A stretch of DNA of 64,000 nucleotides, from NCBI GenBank assembly GCA_021730285.1, contig CP082962.1, positions 1,922,001 to 1,986,000 on the forward strand, written 5' to 3'. This stretch comes from Desulfovibrio sp. JY. GTDB lineage: Bacteria; Desulfobacterota; Desulfovibrionia; Desulfovibrionales; Desulfovibrionaceae. The notes under the pieces were generated by a model that was not told the origin of the DNA, did no database searches, and worked only from the letters and a program-made list of their open reading frames with translations. The position numbers were made by a program, and so were the translations under genes. Each line of letters opens with the position of its first letter. The stretch's first letter is position 1. This document shows positions 26,115-34,856 of the stretch, in pieces.

Positions 26115-27186
26115 TGAGCACGCTTATCTGGCGGCGGATGTCGTTGACCGTGGCCAGAAGCATCAGCGCGATGAGAAAGGCCAGCCCGAGCCTTGTGGTC
26201 AGCGCCCGCATGCGGGGGCTCACCGGTTTGCGCATGATGATTTCCAGGGTGTAGAAAAGCAGATGCCCGCCGTCGAGGACCGGGATGGGCAGCAGGTTCA
26301 GCACGCCGAGGTTGACGCTTATGAGCGCGGCCAGGGCCACCACGTTGCCGATGCCTTCCGCCGCCTGCTTGCTGACCATCTGGGCGATCATGATGGGGCC
26401 GCCGAGGCTGTCCAGGGGCACCACCCGCTCGATGAGCTTCAAAAGCCCCGTGTAGGTCACCGCCACCACGTTCCACGTCTGTCTGACGGCCTCGCCGGCG
26501 GCCGAACCCGCGCCCATGGGCACGGCCCGGGTCTTGCCCGAGGCCACGATGCCGACCAGCGGCGCGCTTTCCTCCTCGCCGAAGAGGTTCTTGATGGTGC
26601 GCATGGCCGGGGTCAGGGTGAAGGTCAGGTCCTTGCCGTCGCGGCGGACGGTGAGGGTGACGGACTTGCCGCCGCCGCCCCGGATGGACTTGGCCATCTC
26701 GTCCCAGTTGGCCACGGGCGCGCCGTCTATGGTCGTGACGGTGTCGCCGGCGGCGATGCCCGCCTTCTCGGCCGGGCTGTCGGCCTGGACCTGGCCGACC
26801 ACGGGCAGCATCTCGAAGCGGCCCTCGGCCACGAGCAGGCACCAGAAGAGCAGCCAGGCCAGGAAAAAGTTGAACAGCGGCCCGGCCGCCACCACGATCA
26901 TGCGCTGCCAGGCCGGGCGCAGCTTGAACTCTTCCTGCGGCGAGAAGCCGTCCGGCACGGGATCGTCCGGGTCCTGGCCCACGAGCTGCACGTAGCCGCC
27001 AAGCGGAATGGCGGAAATCGCGTAGCGGGTCTTGCCCCGGGTGAAACCCAGGAGCTGGGGGCCGAAGCCCAGGGAAAAGGTGGACACGCCCATGCCGAAG
27101 GCCCGGGCGGCCAGGAAATGCCCCAGTTCATGGAAGAAGATGAGGCCCCCCAAGACCAGGGCCACGGCGACGATGCTTTGGATCAT
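26107..27186 (-). CDS. rseP: Site-2 zinc metalloprotease RseP
   Basis: This is an inner-membrane protease that cuts transmembrane anti-sigma factors and signal peptides within the membrane. The protein is 359 residues. HELGHFLAARAFG near residue 20 is the zinc-binding HExxH motif, and LLPIPVLDGGHLLFY near residue 300 gives the third ligand. A PDZ domain (QADSPAEKAGIAAGDTVTTIDGAPVAN) lies between the membrane segments. It is in the conserved dxr-rseP order, 134 nt after dxr, and is followed by tsaB. Confidence 0.95.
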   Translation of the reverse strand: MIQSIVAVALVLGGLIFFHELGHFLAARAFGMGVSTFSLGFGPQLLGFTRGKTRYAISAIPLGGYVQLVGQDPDDPVPDGFSPQEEFKLRPAWQRMIVVAAGPLFNFFLAWLLFWCLLVAEGRFEMLPVVGQVQADSPAEKAGIAAGDTVTTIDGAPVANWDEMAKSIRGGGGKSVTLTVRRDGKDLTFTLTPAMRTIKNLFGEEESAPLVGIVASGKTRAVPMGAGSAAGEAVRQTWNVVAVTYTGLLKLIERVVPLDSLGGPIMIAQMVSKQAAEGIGNVVALAALISVNLGVLNLLPIPVLDGGHLLFYTLEIIMRKPVSPRMRALTTRLGLAFLIALMLLATVNDIRRQISVLNG

Positions 27187-27320
27187 GCCTACTCGGGTGC
27201 TCCCTGGCGTTTTTACGCGTCAGGGGCGGGTTTGCGCGGCCGGCCGGCTCCCGGAACATCCCGGGGCGGGCCCATGGCCGATGCATTATAATAAGCGACT
27301 TTGGCGGCGAGGCAATGCCG

Positions 27321-28577
27321 TCAGGCGGGTTTTGCCGCCTCCATTGTCCGCCGGCGCACCCGGGCGTCGAGGTCCATGATGGACGCCGCGTCGGGAAGCG
27401 CCTGCCCGGCATGGGCGTCGAGGGCGTCGGCGATGGCCGCGGCGATGCCCATGAAGGGAAGGCGGCCCTCCAGAAAAAGTTCAACGGCCACTTCGTTGGC
27501 GGCGTTTAAGACCACGGTATGGCTCGCTCCGGCGGCCAGGGCGTCCCGGGCCAGGCCCAGGCAGGGGAAGGCGTCGTGGCGCGGGGCCTCGAAGGTGAGG
27601 CTGCCGAGCGTCACCAGATCCACCCGGGGCACGGCCAGGGGCAGGCGCTCGGGATAGCCCAGGCAATAGGCGATGGCCACCCGCATGTCCGGCGGCCCCA
27701 GATGGGCCAAAAGCGATCCGTCGTGGAGCTGGGCCAGGGAATGGACGATGCTTTGGGGATGGACCACCACGTCGACCATGGACACGGGCAGGCCGTAGAG
27801 CCGGCAGGCCTCGATGACCTCCAGGCCCTTGTTCATGAGCGTGGCCGAATCGACGCTGATTTTCGGCCCCATGGCCCAGGTGGGGTGGTTTAGGGCCATG
27901 GCCGGGGTGACGGCGGCCAGTTCCCCGGTTTCCCGGGTGCGGAAGGGGCCGCCCGAGGCGGTCAGCACCAGCCGCTCGACCAGGGGCAGATCGGGGAGTC
28001 CCGCGCCGCCCATGGCCTGGAACAGGGCGTTGTGCTCGGAGTCCACGGGCAAGATGACCGCGCCCGTGCGCCGGGCCGTTTCCCGGATGAGGTCGCCGGC
28101 CAGGACCAGGGACTCCTTGTTGGCCAAGGCCACCACCTTGCCGGCGGCGACGGCGGCCAGCGTCGGCAAAAGCCCGGCCGCGCCGACAATGGCCGAAACG
28201 ACCACGTCGGCCTCGGGAAGCGCCGCCAGGGCGGCGTAGCCTTCCGGCCCGACCAGGATGTCCGGGGCGTAGCCGGTCGGCAGGAGCTTTCGCAGAGCGC
28301 CTGCGCGCTCGTCCGTCAACACGGCCAGGACCGGCGGCCGGAAGGTCGTCGCCTGCTCGGCCAGCAGCGCCACGTTGGTGGCCCCGGCCAGGGCGGCCAC
28401 GGCGTATTTGTCCGGATGTTCGGCGGCCACGCGCAGGGCGCTGACGCCGATGGAGCCGGTCGCGCCGAGCACGGCCAGCCGCCTCGGGCGGGTGGGGGCC
28501 GGCACGTCGAGGGAGGTGATGTAACCCGCGCCGGGGGCGGCGGGGGACGGTGTCGCGTTTTTTGGAAAGTGGGTCAT
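27321..28577 (-). CDS. dxr: 1-deoxy-D-xylulose 5-phosphate reductoisomerase
   Basis: This NADPH- and metal-dependent enzyme makes 2-C-methylerythritol 4-phosphate, the committed step of non-mevalonate isoprenoid synthesis. The protein is 418 residues, slightly long because of a roughly 30-residue N-terminal extension before LAVLGATGSIGVSALRV. Other hallmarks: ALANKESLVLAG, LTASGGPFR, NHPTWAMGPKISVDSATLMNKGLEVIEA and HPQSIVHSL. The ATG at 28577 overlaps the stop of the preceding gene (ATGA), indicating translational coupling. Reading further upstream in this frame is shadow. Confidence 0.96.
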   Translation of the reverse strand: MTHFPKNATPSPAAPGAGYITSLDVPAPTRPRRLAVLGATGSIGVSALRVAAEHPDKYAVAALAGATNVALLAEQATTFRPPVLAVLTDERAGALRKLLPTGYAPDILVGPEGYAALAALPEADVVVSAIVGAAGLLPTLAAVAAGKVVALANKESLVLAGDLIRETARRTGAVILPVDSEHNALFQAMGGAGLPDLPLVERLVLTASGGPFRTRETGELAAVTPAMALNHPTWAMGPKISVDSATLMNKGLEVIEACRLYGLPVSMVDVVVHPQSIVHSLAQLHDGSLLAHLGPPDMRVAIAYCLGYPERLPLAVPRVDLVTLGSLTFEAPRHDAFPCLGLARDALAAGASHTVVLNAANEVAVELFLEGRLPFMGIAAAIADALDAHAGQALPDAASIMDLDARVRRRTMEAAKPA

Positions 28578-30097
28578 GCGTCGCGGTTGGCTTTGGCCGG
28601 CTCGGCGGCCCCGGGCAGGGCGATGCCGTAGCGGCCGAGGATTTCGGTGATGCGGGCGGACAGGTTGGCGGCCACCTTGCCGAGCGCGGCCAGGTTGATA
28701 CAGACGTAGAGGTCGACCTTGTGGGAGGCCATCTCCCACAGGGCCACCAGGGACCGGGTCAGTTCGGGCTCGATCTGGAACAGGCGCAGGCGCTCCTGCA
28801 TCTCGGCCGGATTCCTGGGGCGGAAGAGCGAGAACTCGGGCGCGTCGCCGTCGTCCTCGAAAAATTGCTTGCGCCGCACCTTGTTGAAACCGGCTTCGGC
28901 CAGCGCGTCCACGGCTTCCTTGGGGGCGCGCCGGGTGCGGGCGGTCTTGATCTGGATGCGCCCGGCGTCGGCCTCGCCCTTTTCCCGCAGCAGGTGGGCG
29001 AAGTCGAGTTCCATGATCTGTTCGAGCATGAGGCTGAGGTGGGGCGCGTCGAAGGAGCCGGCCATCTGGACGATCCAGGCCGCTTCCTTGGGGGGAAAAT
29101 CCCGCAGGGCCCGGGCGAAGTCCTCGCGCACCACCCGCAGGGAGGCCGCCGCGCCCACGCAAAGGGCCACGATCTGTTCGGCGCGCAGTTCCTGGGCGGC
29201 GTCGGCCGCGGCCTCCTCGTCGCCGGCGGCCGTACGGTACTGCGCCGTGACCGCGTCCATGGTGGCCACCTGGGCGGCGAAAGCCGCTTCGTCGCGGTCC
29301 GGGCGCTTTTGCCATTGGGGAATTTCCGCCCGGGCGAGCACCGACAGGGCGGTCTCGAAAAGGCCTTGGCCCTCCGTGGAGGTGACGGCTTCGTCAAAGG
29401 CCGTCTGGACGCGGGTCTTGGAGATGGCCTTGGTGGTGCCCTTGAGCTTTTGCAGCACCGCGTCGAAGGGAAAGGCCAGGATGAGGAGCTGGCCTTCGCG
29501 GGAGATGCGATAGCGGCGTTCGGCCAGGATGTCGTCGTAGGCCCCGCGCACCTCTTCCTTGATGAAGCGCTCGATGTAGGCCCGCCAGTAGAGCTCGTCG
29601 AAGACCAGGGTGGAAGTGATCTCGTCGATCTTGGCCAGGGAGTCCTCGCCGAAGTGGCGGATGACCGCGTCGCTGAAATTGTCCTTGATCAGGCTCGAGG
29701 CGTAGACCACGCCCTGGAGGCATTTGACCAGGACGAGCTCCTCGCGTTCCAGGCGTCGGGCCAGCTTCTGCTTGGCGGCCGCATCGCCCACGGCCTTGGC
29801 CTTGCCGTAGTGGTTGAGCTCGATCAAGTAGGCGGAAAAGCGTTCCTTGACGTACTCGTGCCCCGGATGCAGCCCCTCGGTCCGGCGCAACAGCATGTCC
29901 ATGAGCCCCTGCTGCTCGGTTTCGAGCAGGGGAAATTCGTTGATCCGGCTCCGGTTGGCCTTGAGAAATTCCAGGAAAACCCGCTCCTCCAGCACTTCCC
30001 GGCGGGCTTTGACGGCCTTTAATTCCTCCAGACGTTCCAGGCAGGCGTCGAAGCGGGCCTCGCGGTCGCCCGGCGGTGCGGCAGCGGCATCATCCAT
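28574..30097 (-). CDS. Large helical protein between cdsA and dxr, unknown function
   Basis: This is a 507-residue, charged and largely helical cytoplasmic protein. AAAGGAGGT lies 9 nt before ATG 30097, an exceptionally good ribosome-binding site, so this start was chosen over one 64 codons upstream. It has no signal peptide or membrane segment and no catalytic motif I recognise. It is sandwiched in the cdsA-dxr-rseP lipid/isoprenoid operon, 16 nt after cdsA and overlapping dxr by 4 nt, so it is surely cotranscribed. A similar gene is, as I recall, present at this spot in other Desulfovibrio genomes, which would make it lineage-specific. Confidence 0.85.
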   Translation of the reverse strand: MDDAAAAPPGDREARFDACLERLEELKAVKARREVLEERVFLEFLKANRSRINEFPLLETEQQGLMDMLLRRTEGLHPGHEYVKERFSAYLIELNHYGKAKAVGDAAAKQKLARRLEREELVLVKCLQGVVYASSLIKDNFSDAVIRHFGEDSLAKIDEITSTLVFDELYWRAYIERFIKEEVRGAYDDILAERRYRISREGQLLILAFPFDAVLQKLKGTTKAISKTRVQTAFDEAVTSTEGQGLFETALSVLARAEIPQWQKRPDRDEAAFAAQVATMDAVTAQYRTAAGDEEAAADAAQELRAEQIVALCVGAAASLRVVREDFARALRDFPPKEAAWIVQMAGSFDAPHLSLMLEQIMELDFAHLLREKGEADAGRIQIKTARTRRAPKEAVDALAEAGFNKVRRKQFFEDDGDAPEFSLFRPRNPAEMQERLRLFQIEPELTRSLVALWEMASHKVDLYVCINLAALGKVAANLSARITEILGRYGIALPGAAEPAKANRDA

Positions 30098-30113
30098 GGC
30101 CTGACGACCTCCT

Positions 30114-30908
30114 TTACCCCAGCCCGAGCAGGGGCCGGCCGGCTGCATAAACCAGGATGGCGGGCAACAGCCCGTCGATGCGGTCGAGCACGCCGCCATG
30201 GCCCGGGAGCACGGTCCCCGAGTCCTTGACGCCGGCGGCGCGCTTGAGCGCGGATTCGAAAAAATCGCCCATTTGGGAAACGCCGGCAATGATCACGCCA
30301 AAGCCGGCCAGGGCCAGCGGGCCGGGCACGAAACGCGCGGACGCGGCAAAGACCGAAGCGACGATGGCCGAGGCCAGAAGGCCGCCGCAGGTTCCGGCCC
30401 AGGTCTTGCCGGGGCTGACCGCCGGCCAGACCTTGGGGCCGCCGACAAGGCTCCCCGCGTAATAGGCCCCGGTGTCCGCGGCCATGACCACGGCCAGGAT
30501 GAATACCGTTTCCAGCGGGGAAAAAAGGCACAGAAAGCGCAGGGGAAAGGCGACGTAGAGGAGCGCCGCGGCCAAGGCGGCGCGCGGCGGGGCCGTCTCT
30601 CCCCGGGCGGCGAAACGGCCCAGGAACGTGAACTGCTCGATCCAGAAGGCCAGCCCCAGGGCGAGGCCGGCCACGGGCCAACCGCCAAGGACGGCGCTGC
30701 CAACGACGACCAGCCCGAGGGCCAGGCCGATGGCCTCGAGAACTTGTCCGGGCCGACCGGTCATGGCGAAAAATTCCCGCATGGCCAAGGCGGCGGCCAC
30801 GGCGGTCAGGATGGCCAGAAACCAGCCGCCGGCGGCCACGGCCACGGCCAGGACCGGCAGGCCCACGGCGGCGGTGAGCAGGCGTTGTCGTTGTGATCCG
30901 GCAGGCAT
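30114..30908 (-). CDS. cdsA: Phosphatidate cytidylyltransferase
   Basis: This integral membrane enzyme makes CDP-diacylglycerol from phosphatidic acid and CTP, the branch point of phospholipid synthesis. The protein is 264 residues with about eight membrane helices. The C-terminal signature SALKRAAGVKDSGTVLPGHGGVLDRIDGL carries the conserved K, D and metal-binding Asp residues. It is the first gene of the operon here. The usual upstream partner uppS is not in the 216 nt before it or anywhere else in the window. Confidence 0.95.
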   Translation of the reverse strand: MPAGSQRQRLLTAAVGLPVLAVAVAAGGWFLAILTAVAAALAMREFFAMTGRPGQVLEAIGLALGLVVVGSAVLGGWPVAGLALGLAFWIEQFTFLGRFAARGETAPPRAALAAALLYVAFPLRFLCLFSPLETVFILAVVMAADTGAYYAGSLVGGPKVWPAVSPGKTWAGTCGGLLASAIVASVFAASARFVPGPLALAGFGVIIAGVSQMGDFFESALKRAAGVKDSGTVLPGHGGVLDRIDGLLPAILVYAAGRPLLGLG

Positions 30909-31124
30909 GGGAGCGTGTCGCTGTCTCCGGGGCGGGCGCGGACCGCGCCCCGTGTTTTCGGGATGCGGTGGAACCGGTCCCGGCGTTTGGACACCAAAAA
31001 CGGCGCATCCGCATCAAGGGACATCAAGGGGAAACGCCGCTCGTCGGCCGTAAACGCGCGGCCTCGCGTCCCTGGTAGAGCAAAAGCGCTGCGGCGTCCA
31101 ATGCCTCGTGTCGCCTCCGGGCGA

Positions 31125-31607
31125 TCAGTCCCACCAATTGACGGGTTCGAAGGTCACGGGCATCACCCCGGCAAGCCCCGGCAGCACCGCGTCCTCGATC
31201 AGGGGGCGCAGCCGTCCCGCCAGATTCTTATAATAGAAGTCCATGTCCACCACGAACCACGGGTCGCCGTCGACAAGACCCTGCGACGCCAGCATGATGT
31301 ATTCGAATCCCCGGCCGAAGCGCTTGGCGCCGGTTACGGCGTCGGCCGCCTGGGCGAACCGGCCGAACCGGTCGAAGATGCCGGCCAGGGCGGCCCGGCG
31401 ATCCGGCTCGGGGTCGGGATCGGTCTGAAAGGTCAGGGTGAGGTAGCCCGAGGCGTCGGGCCGGACGAATTCCGCGATCTTGAGCACGCCTTCCTTGGGC
31501 GCGTCGCCAAGGCCCAGGTCGAGACGAAACCCGGTGAACCCGGCCAAATGCTCGTGGGCCTTCAAATCCCGCAACTGTTTTTTGAGATCGATCACGCCCT
31601 CGGCCAT
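31125..31607 (-). CDS. Conserved-looking hypothetical protein
   Basis: This is a 160-residue soluble protein starting MAEGVIDLKKQLRDLKAHEHLAGFTGFRLDLG. GGGAGG lies 10 nt before ATG 31607. It has a mixed alpha/beta pattern, several conserved-looking aromatic stretches (GYLTLTFQTDPDPEPDRR, DPWFVVDMDFYYKNLAGRLRP) and ends PVNWWD. No motif identifies a family. It is divergent from the histidine kinase gene; the 129-nt gap must hold both promoters. Confidence 0.72.
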   Translation of the reverse strand: MAEGVIDLKKQLRDLKAHEHLAGFTGFRLDLGLGDAPKEGVLKIAEFVRPDASGYLTLTFQTDPDPEPDRRAALAGIFDRFGRFAQAADAVTGAKRFGRGFEYIMLASQGLVDGDPWFVVDMDFYYKNLAGRLRPLIEDAVLPGLAGVMPVTFEPVNWWD

Positions 31608-31736
31608 GCCTGCATACCTCCCGCCGGTCGGGGTCACGGACGATTCCTGGCCGCTTGTAAAAGCCTTTCCGGAGACGTATGCTTTTTCCATGTATTTGGC
31701 CACCGCCATTCCGCCCGCCGCCGCTGGAGGCAGCCT

Positions 31737-33494
31737 TTGAGCGACCGCCATTATTATCAGTCCCTGACACGCAGCATGGTGGCCTGGGTGGCGGTGGTGG
31801 CGCTGGCCCCGCTTTTGGCCTGCGCGGTCATGCTCGGCTACCAGTTCCACACCGCCTACCGGGCCAAGGTCGTGGAACACCTGGAAGAGCTGGTGCTCAA
31901 GCACACGCAGCAGGTGGGGGCGTTTTTGCGCGAATCCGCCGCCGAGTTGCGGGTGCTGGCCGATCTGACGCCGTTTTCCTCGCTGACCGACGACGGCGCC
32001 CTGGGCGGGCTTTTGGCCACCATGCAAAAAGAGCACGGCGGGGTGTTCGTGGACCTGGGGCTGGTCAACGCCGCCGGGGCGCTCGTGTCCTATGCCGGGC
32101 CCTACCGCCTGGGCCGGGCCGATTACGCCGATTCGCCCTGGTTCGCCGCCGCCCGGAAAGACGAGGTGACCATAAGCGACGTGTTCCTCGGGCTGCGGGG
32201 ACTGCCCCATTTCGTGGTGGCGGTGCGGCGCGTCCATGACGGCCAGGAATATATTCTGCGCTCCACCATCGACTTCGCCGCCTTCAACAAGCTTGTGGAA
32301 AATATCGGCCAGGGGGCCACGGGGCAGGCCTTTATCCTAAGCGCCCGGGGCGAGCTGCAAACCACGCCCAAGCGCGGCCTGCAAACCGACGCGCCGTTTT
32401 TGCGAAGGAAAATCTGGAGCGGCACGGGCGATGCGCCGGCCATGGCCGCCGATCAGGTCATGGTGTTCACCCACGAATCCCCGGCCTCGGGGCATCGGGT
32501 GCTTTACGTGGCGGCCACGCTCAAGGGCGGGGACTGGGCCCTGGTCTACCAGCAGGACGAGGCCGACGCCTTTGCCTCGCTCTACCGGGCCAGGGTGCTG
32601 GCCATCGTCATCGTGGCCGTGGGCGCGGTGCTGGTTTTCGTCGCCGCCTGGTGGCTGGCCCGGCGCATGGTCGGGCGCATCGCCACGGCCGACGCCGAGC
32701 GCGATCTTTTAAACGATCAGGTCATCGAGGCCGGCAAGCTGGCCTCGGTCGGCGAGCTGGCCGCCGGCATCGCCCACGAGATCAACAACCCCGTGGCCAT
32801 CATGATGGAAGAGGCCGGCTGGGTGACGGACATCCTGACCGACGACGACTACGGCACGCCCGAAAACATGGCCGAGATGCGCCGGGCCCTGGACCAGATC
32901 CGCTTGCAGGGCACGCGCTGCAAGGAAATCACCTACAAACTCTTGAGCTTCGCCCGCAAGACCGACGAGCGCATCAAGGAGCTGGACTTAAATGCCCTGG
33001 TGGCCGAGATGGCCGAGCTGTCCGACAAGCGCGCCCGCTACGTCAACGTGCACATCAAGACCGATCTGGCCGAAAACCTGCCCCATGTGGCCGGCTCGCC
33101 CTCGGAGCTCCAGCAGCTCGTGCTCAACCTCGTCAACAACGCCATGGACGCCATGGAGAAAAACGGCGGCGACCTGACCCTGGCCACCCGTTTGGCCGGG
33201 GACAAGGTGGAGCTTGTCGTGTCCGACAACGGGCACGGCATGCCGAAGGCCGTGGCCGCCCGCATTTTCGAGCCCTTTTTCACCACCAAGGCCGTGGGCA
33301 AGGGCACGGGGCTCGGACTTTCCATCTGCTACGGCATCGTCAAGAAGCTCGGCGGCGAGATCACCGTGGAATCGGCCCCGGAACAGGGCGCGACGTTCCG
33401 GATATCCCTGCCCTCGGCCGGCCACCCCGAACCCCAGGCCGCCACCCAACCCTCCGGCCCCGAAGCCCCGAAAGCCGACGCGGAGCGGTCCTAG
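31737..33494 (+). CDS. Sensor histidine kinase
   Basis: This is a 585-residue membrane-bound two-component kinase. Order: membrane helix (about residues 14-36), a roughly 240-residue periplasmic double-Cache sensor (ADYADSPWFAAARKDEVTISDVFLG is a typical Cache motif), second helix (about 284-308), HisKA dimerisation domain with phospho-acceptor His347 in ELAAGIAHEINNPVAIM, and HATPase with N box (NLVNNAMDAM), DNGHGMP and GTGLGLSICYGIV. The TTG start at 31737 is supported by GGAGG 6 nt upstream. No HAMP domain is obvious. The response regulator follows 136 nt downstream, across a palindromic repeat. The ligand is unknown. Confidence 0.93.
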   Translation: MSDRHYYQSLTRSMVAWVAVVALAPLLACAVMLGYQFHTAYRAKVVEHLEELVLKHTQQVGAFLRESAAELRVLADLTPFSSLTDDGALGGLLATMQKEHGGVFVDLGLVNAAGALVSYAGPYRLGRADYADSPWFAAARKDEVTISDVFLGLRGLPHFVVAVRRVHDGQEYILRSTIDFAAFNKLVENIGQGATGQAFILSARGELQTTPKRGLQTDAPFLRRKIWSGTGDAPAMAADQVMVFTHESPASGHRVLYVAATLKGGDWALVYQQDEADAFASLYRARVLAIVIVAVGAVLVFVAAWWLARRMVGRIATADAERDLLNDQVIEAGKLASVGELAAGIAHEINNPVAIMMEEAGWVTDILTDDDYGTPENMAEMRRALDQIRLQGTRCKEITYKLLSFARKTDERIKELDLNALVAEMAELSDKRARYVNVHIKTDLAENLPHVAGSPSELQQLVLNLVNNAMDAMEKNGGDLTLATRLAGDKVELVVSDNGHGMPKAVAARIFEPFFTTKAVGKGTGLGLSICYGIVKKLGGEITVESAPEQGATFRISLPSAGHPEPQAATQPSGPEAPKADAERS

Positions 33495-33563
33495 GCGCTC
33501 CGTCCCCGGCCAAAGGCCTGGTGATATTTTTCCCCCCTGCGAAAAGTTTTTGAGGGTGGGGGC

Positions 33564-33603
33564 CCGGGGGAGGGAACTTTTTTCAAAAAGTTCCCTCCCC
33601 CGG
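33564..33603. repeat. Palindromic repeat, copy 2 (type A only, inverted)
   Basis: CCGGGGGAGGGAACTTTTT and its complement form a 17-bp-class hairpin with a very short loop. The flank at 33541-33563 (AAAAGTTTTTGAGGGTGG) corresponds to the spacer of the other copies, read in reverse. It lies between the kinase and regulator genes and would attenuate transcription from one to the other. Confidence 0.75.
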
Positions 33604-33630
33604 ACAACATCAAAAAGGTTTTAAGCGCTC

Positions 33631-34038
33631 ATGAGTGACAAACCGTTGCGGGTTCTTCTCATCGACGACGAGGCCGGCTTCACCGAAGTGCTGGCCAAGC
33701 GCCTGCGGCGGCGGGGCCTCGAGGTCCTGGTGGCGCTTTCCGGGGCCGAGGCCGTGCGCACGCTGCATGAAAACGCCTGCGACGCGGCCGTGTGCGACCT
33801 CAAGATGGTGGACATGGACGGCATCGAGGTGCTCAAGATTTTCAAGAAGATGGTCCCGTCCATGCCCGTGATCATGCTCACCGGCCATGGCTCCGAGGAG
33901 GCGGCCAAGGACGGCCTGGACGCCGGAGCGGCCGATTACCTGCTCAAGCCCTGCGACCTCGACGAACTGCTGGCCAAGATCACGGACGCCGTGGACCGCT
34001 CCCGCCGGCAGACGCCGTCCGCTGCCGACCCGTCCTGA
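33631..34038 (+). CDS. Response regulator, receiver domain only
   Basis: This is a 135-residue CheY-type protein consisting of a single receiver domain. Asp12, Asp13 and the phospho-acceptor Asp56 (VCDLKM), Thr84 and Lys106 (LLKPCDL) are all present, so it is phosphorylatable. There is no DNA-binding or enzymatic output, so it must act by protein contact or as a phosphate relay. It is the likely partner of the kinase just upstream. It ends before a terminator at 34080. Confidence 0.93.
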   Translation: MSDKPLRVLLIDDEAGFTEVLAKRLRRRGLEVLVALSGAEAVRTLHENACDAAVCDLKMVDMDGIEVLKIFKKMVPSMPVIMLTGHGSEEAAKDGLDAGAADYLLKPCDLDELLAKITDAVDRSRRQTPSAADPS

Positions 34039-34079
34039 CATTTCCTCCTTGACGCCGCGCCGGGAATCTGGTCGAGGGC

Positions 34080-34113
34080 AAAGGCCGCCGCGTATGGCGG
34101 ACCGGCCTTTTTT
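34080..34113 (+). terminator. Terminator after the response regulator
   Basis: AAAGGCC GCCGC and GGCGG(AC)CGGCCTTT form a stem with a small internal bulge followed by six T residues, 42 nt beyond the regulator stop. Confidence 0.8.
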
Positions 34114-34145
34114 CGAGTCGTACGCCTGGCCGGAGGGAGACATCC

Positions 34146-34781
34146 ATGGATGACAACGTCGCGCTTTTCAACGCCCGGGCCGCGGCCTGGGACGCCAATC
34201 CGTTCCGCCGCAAGCTGGCCGGCGACATCGCCGCCACCATGGAACGGGTCGGACTTTTTCGGGAAACCGTGCCCGATGCCCTGGATTTCGGCTGCGGCAC
34301 GGGGCTTTTGACGCTGGAGCTGGCCAGGCGCTGCCAGCGCGTCACCGGCCTCGATACCTCGCCGGGCATGCTGGCCGCCCTTGACGCCAAGATCGAGGCG
34401 GCCGGCCTCGACAACGTGGCCACCATCCTGGCCGACATCGGCGCCGGGGACCCCTTGCCCGGGACCTACGACCTCATCGGCAGCGCCATGGCCCTGCACC
34501 ATGTCGAGGATATCCCGTCCGTGCTGGACCGGCTTTTCAAGGCCGCGGGCAAGGGGGCGCACCTGGCCCTGGCCGACCTGGACAGCGAAGGCGGGGTATT
34601 TCATCCCGACAACGACGGGGTCTACCATTTCGGTTTCGACCGCCTGGAACTGGCCGACATGCTGGCCGGATGCGGGTTTACGGACATCGACGCGACCACC
34701 GCCGCCACCATCGAACGGCCGGGCAAGGACGGGGCCGTGCGGGAATTCACCGTGTTCCTCATGACCGCCAGAAGGCCGTAA
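34146..34781 (+). CDS. Class I SAM-dependent methyltransferase
   Basis: This is a 211-residue soluble enzyme with the class I Rossmann fold. Motif I is DALDFGCGTGLLTLELA near residue 45, followed by the acidic strand end VTGLDTSPGML and the motif IV region DLIGSAMALHHVEDIPSVL. The Met/His-rich ALHH is typical of small-molecule methyltransferases. GGAGGGAGA precedes ATG 34146. It sits 75 nt before ahbC, so a link to tetrapyrrole chemistry is possible, but no known step of the siroheme-to-heme route needs it. The substrate is unknown. Confidence 0.88.
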   Translation: MDDNVALFNARAAAWDANPFRRKLAGDIAATMERVGLFRETVPDALDFGCGTGLLTLELARRCQRVTGLDTSPGMLAALDAKIEAAGLDNVATILADIGAGDPLPGTYDLIGSAMALHHVEDIPSVLDRLFKAAGKGAHLALADLDSEGGVFHPDNDGVYHFGFDRLELADMLAGCGFTDIDATTAATIERPGKDGAVREFTVFLMTARRP

Positions 34782-34856
34782 CCGGACGAACCCCCTACCG
34801 CGTTGGTCGAAAATGTAGTAGAGGGCCATCCCACCCAACGAAACAGAGGATTTTTC

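Noticed and set aside
30909-31124. uppS remnant upstream of cdsA
   Set aside because: I looked for undecaprenyl diphosphate synthase motifs in all frames of the gap and saw none.
30915-31736. A 270-codon N-terminal extension of the histidine kinase
   Set aside because: The extension runs antisense through the hypothetical gene at 31125-31607; the TTG at 31737 has a good ribosome-binding site, and a membrane helix starts soon after it.
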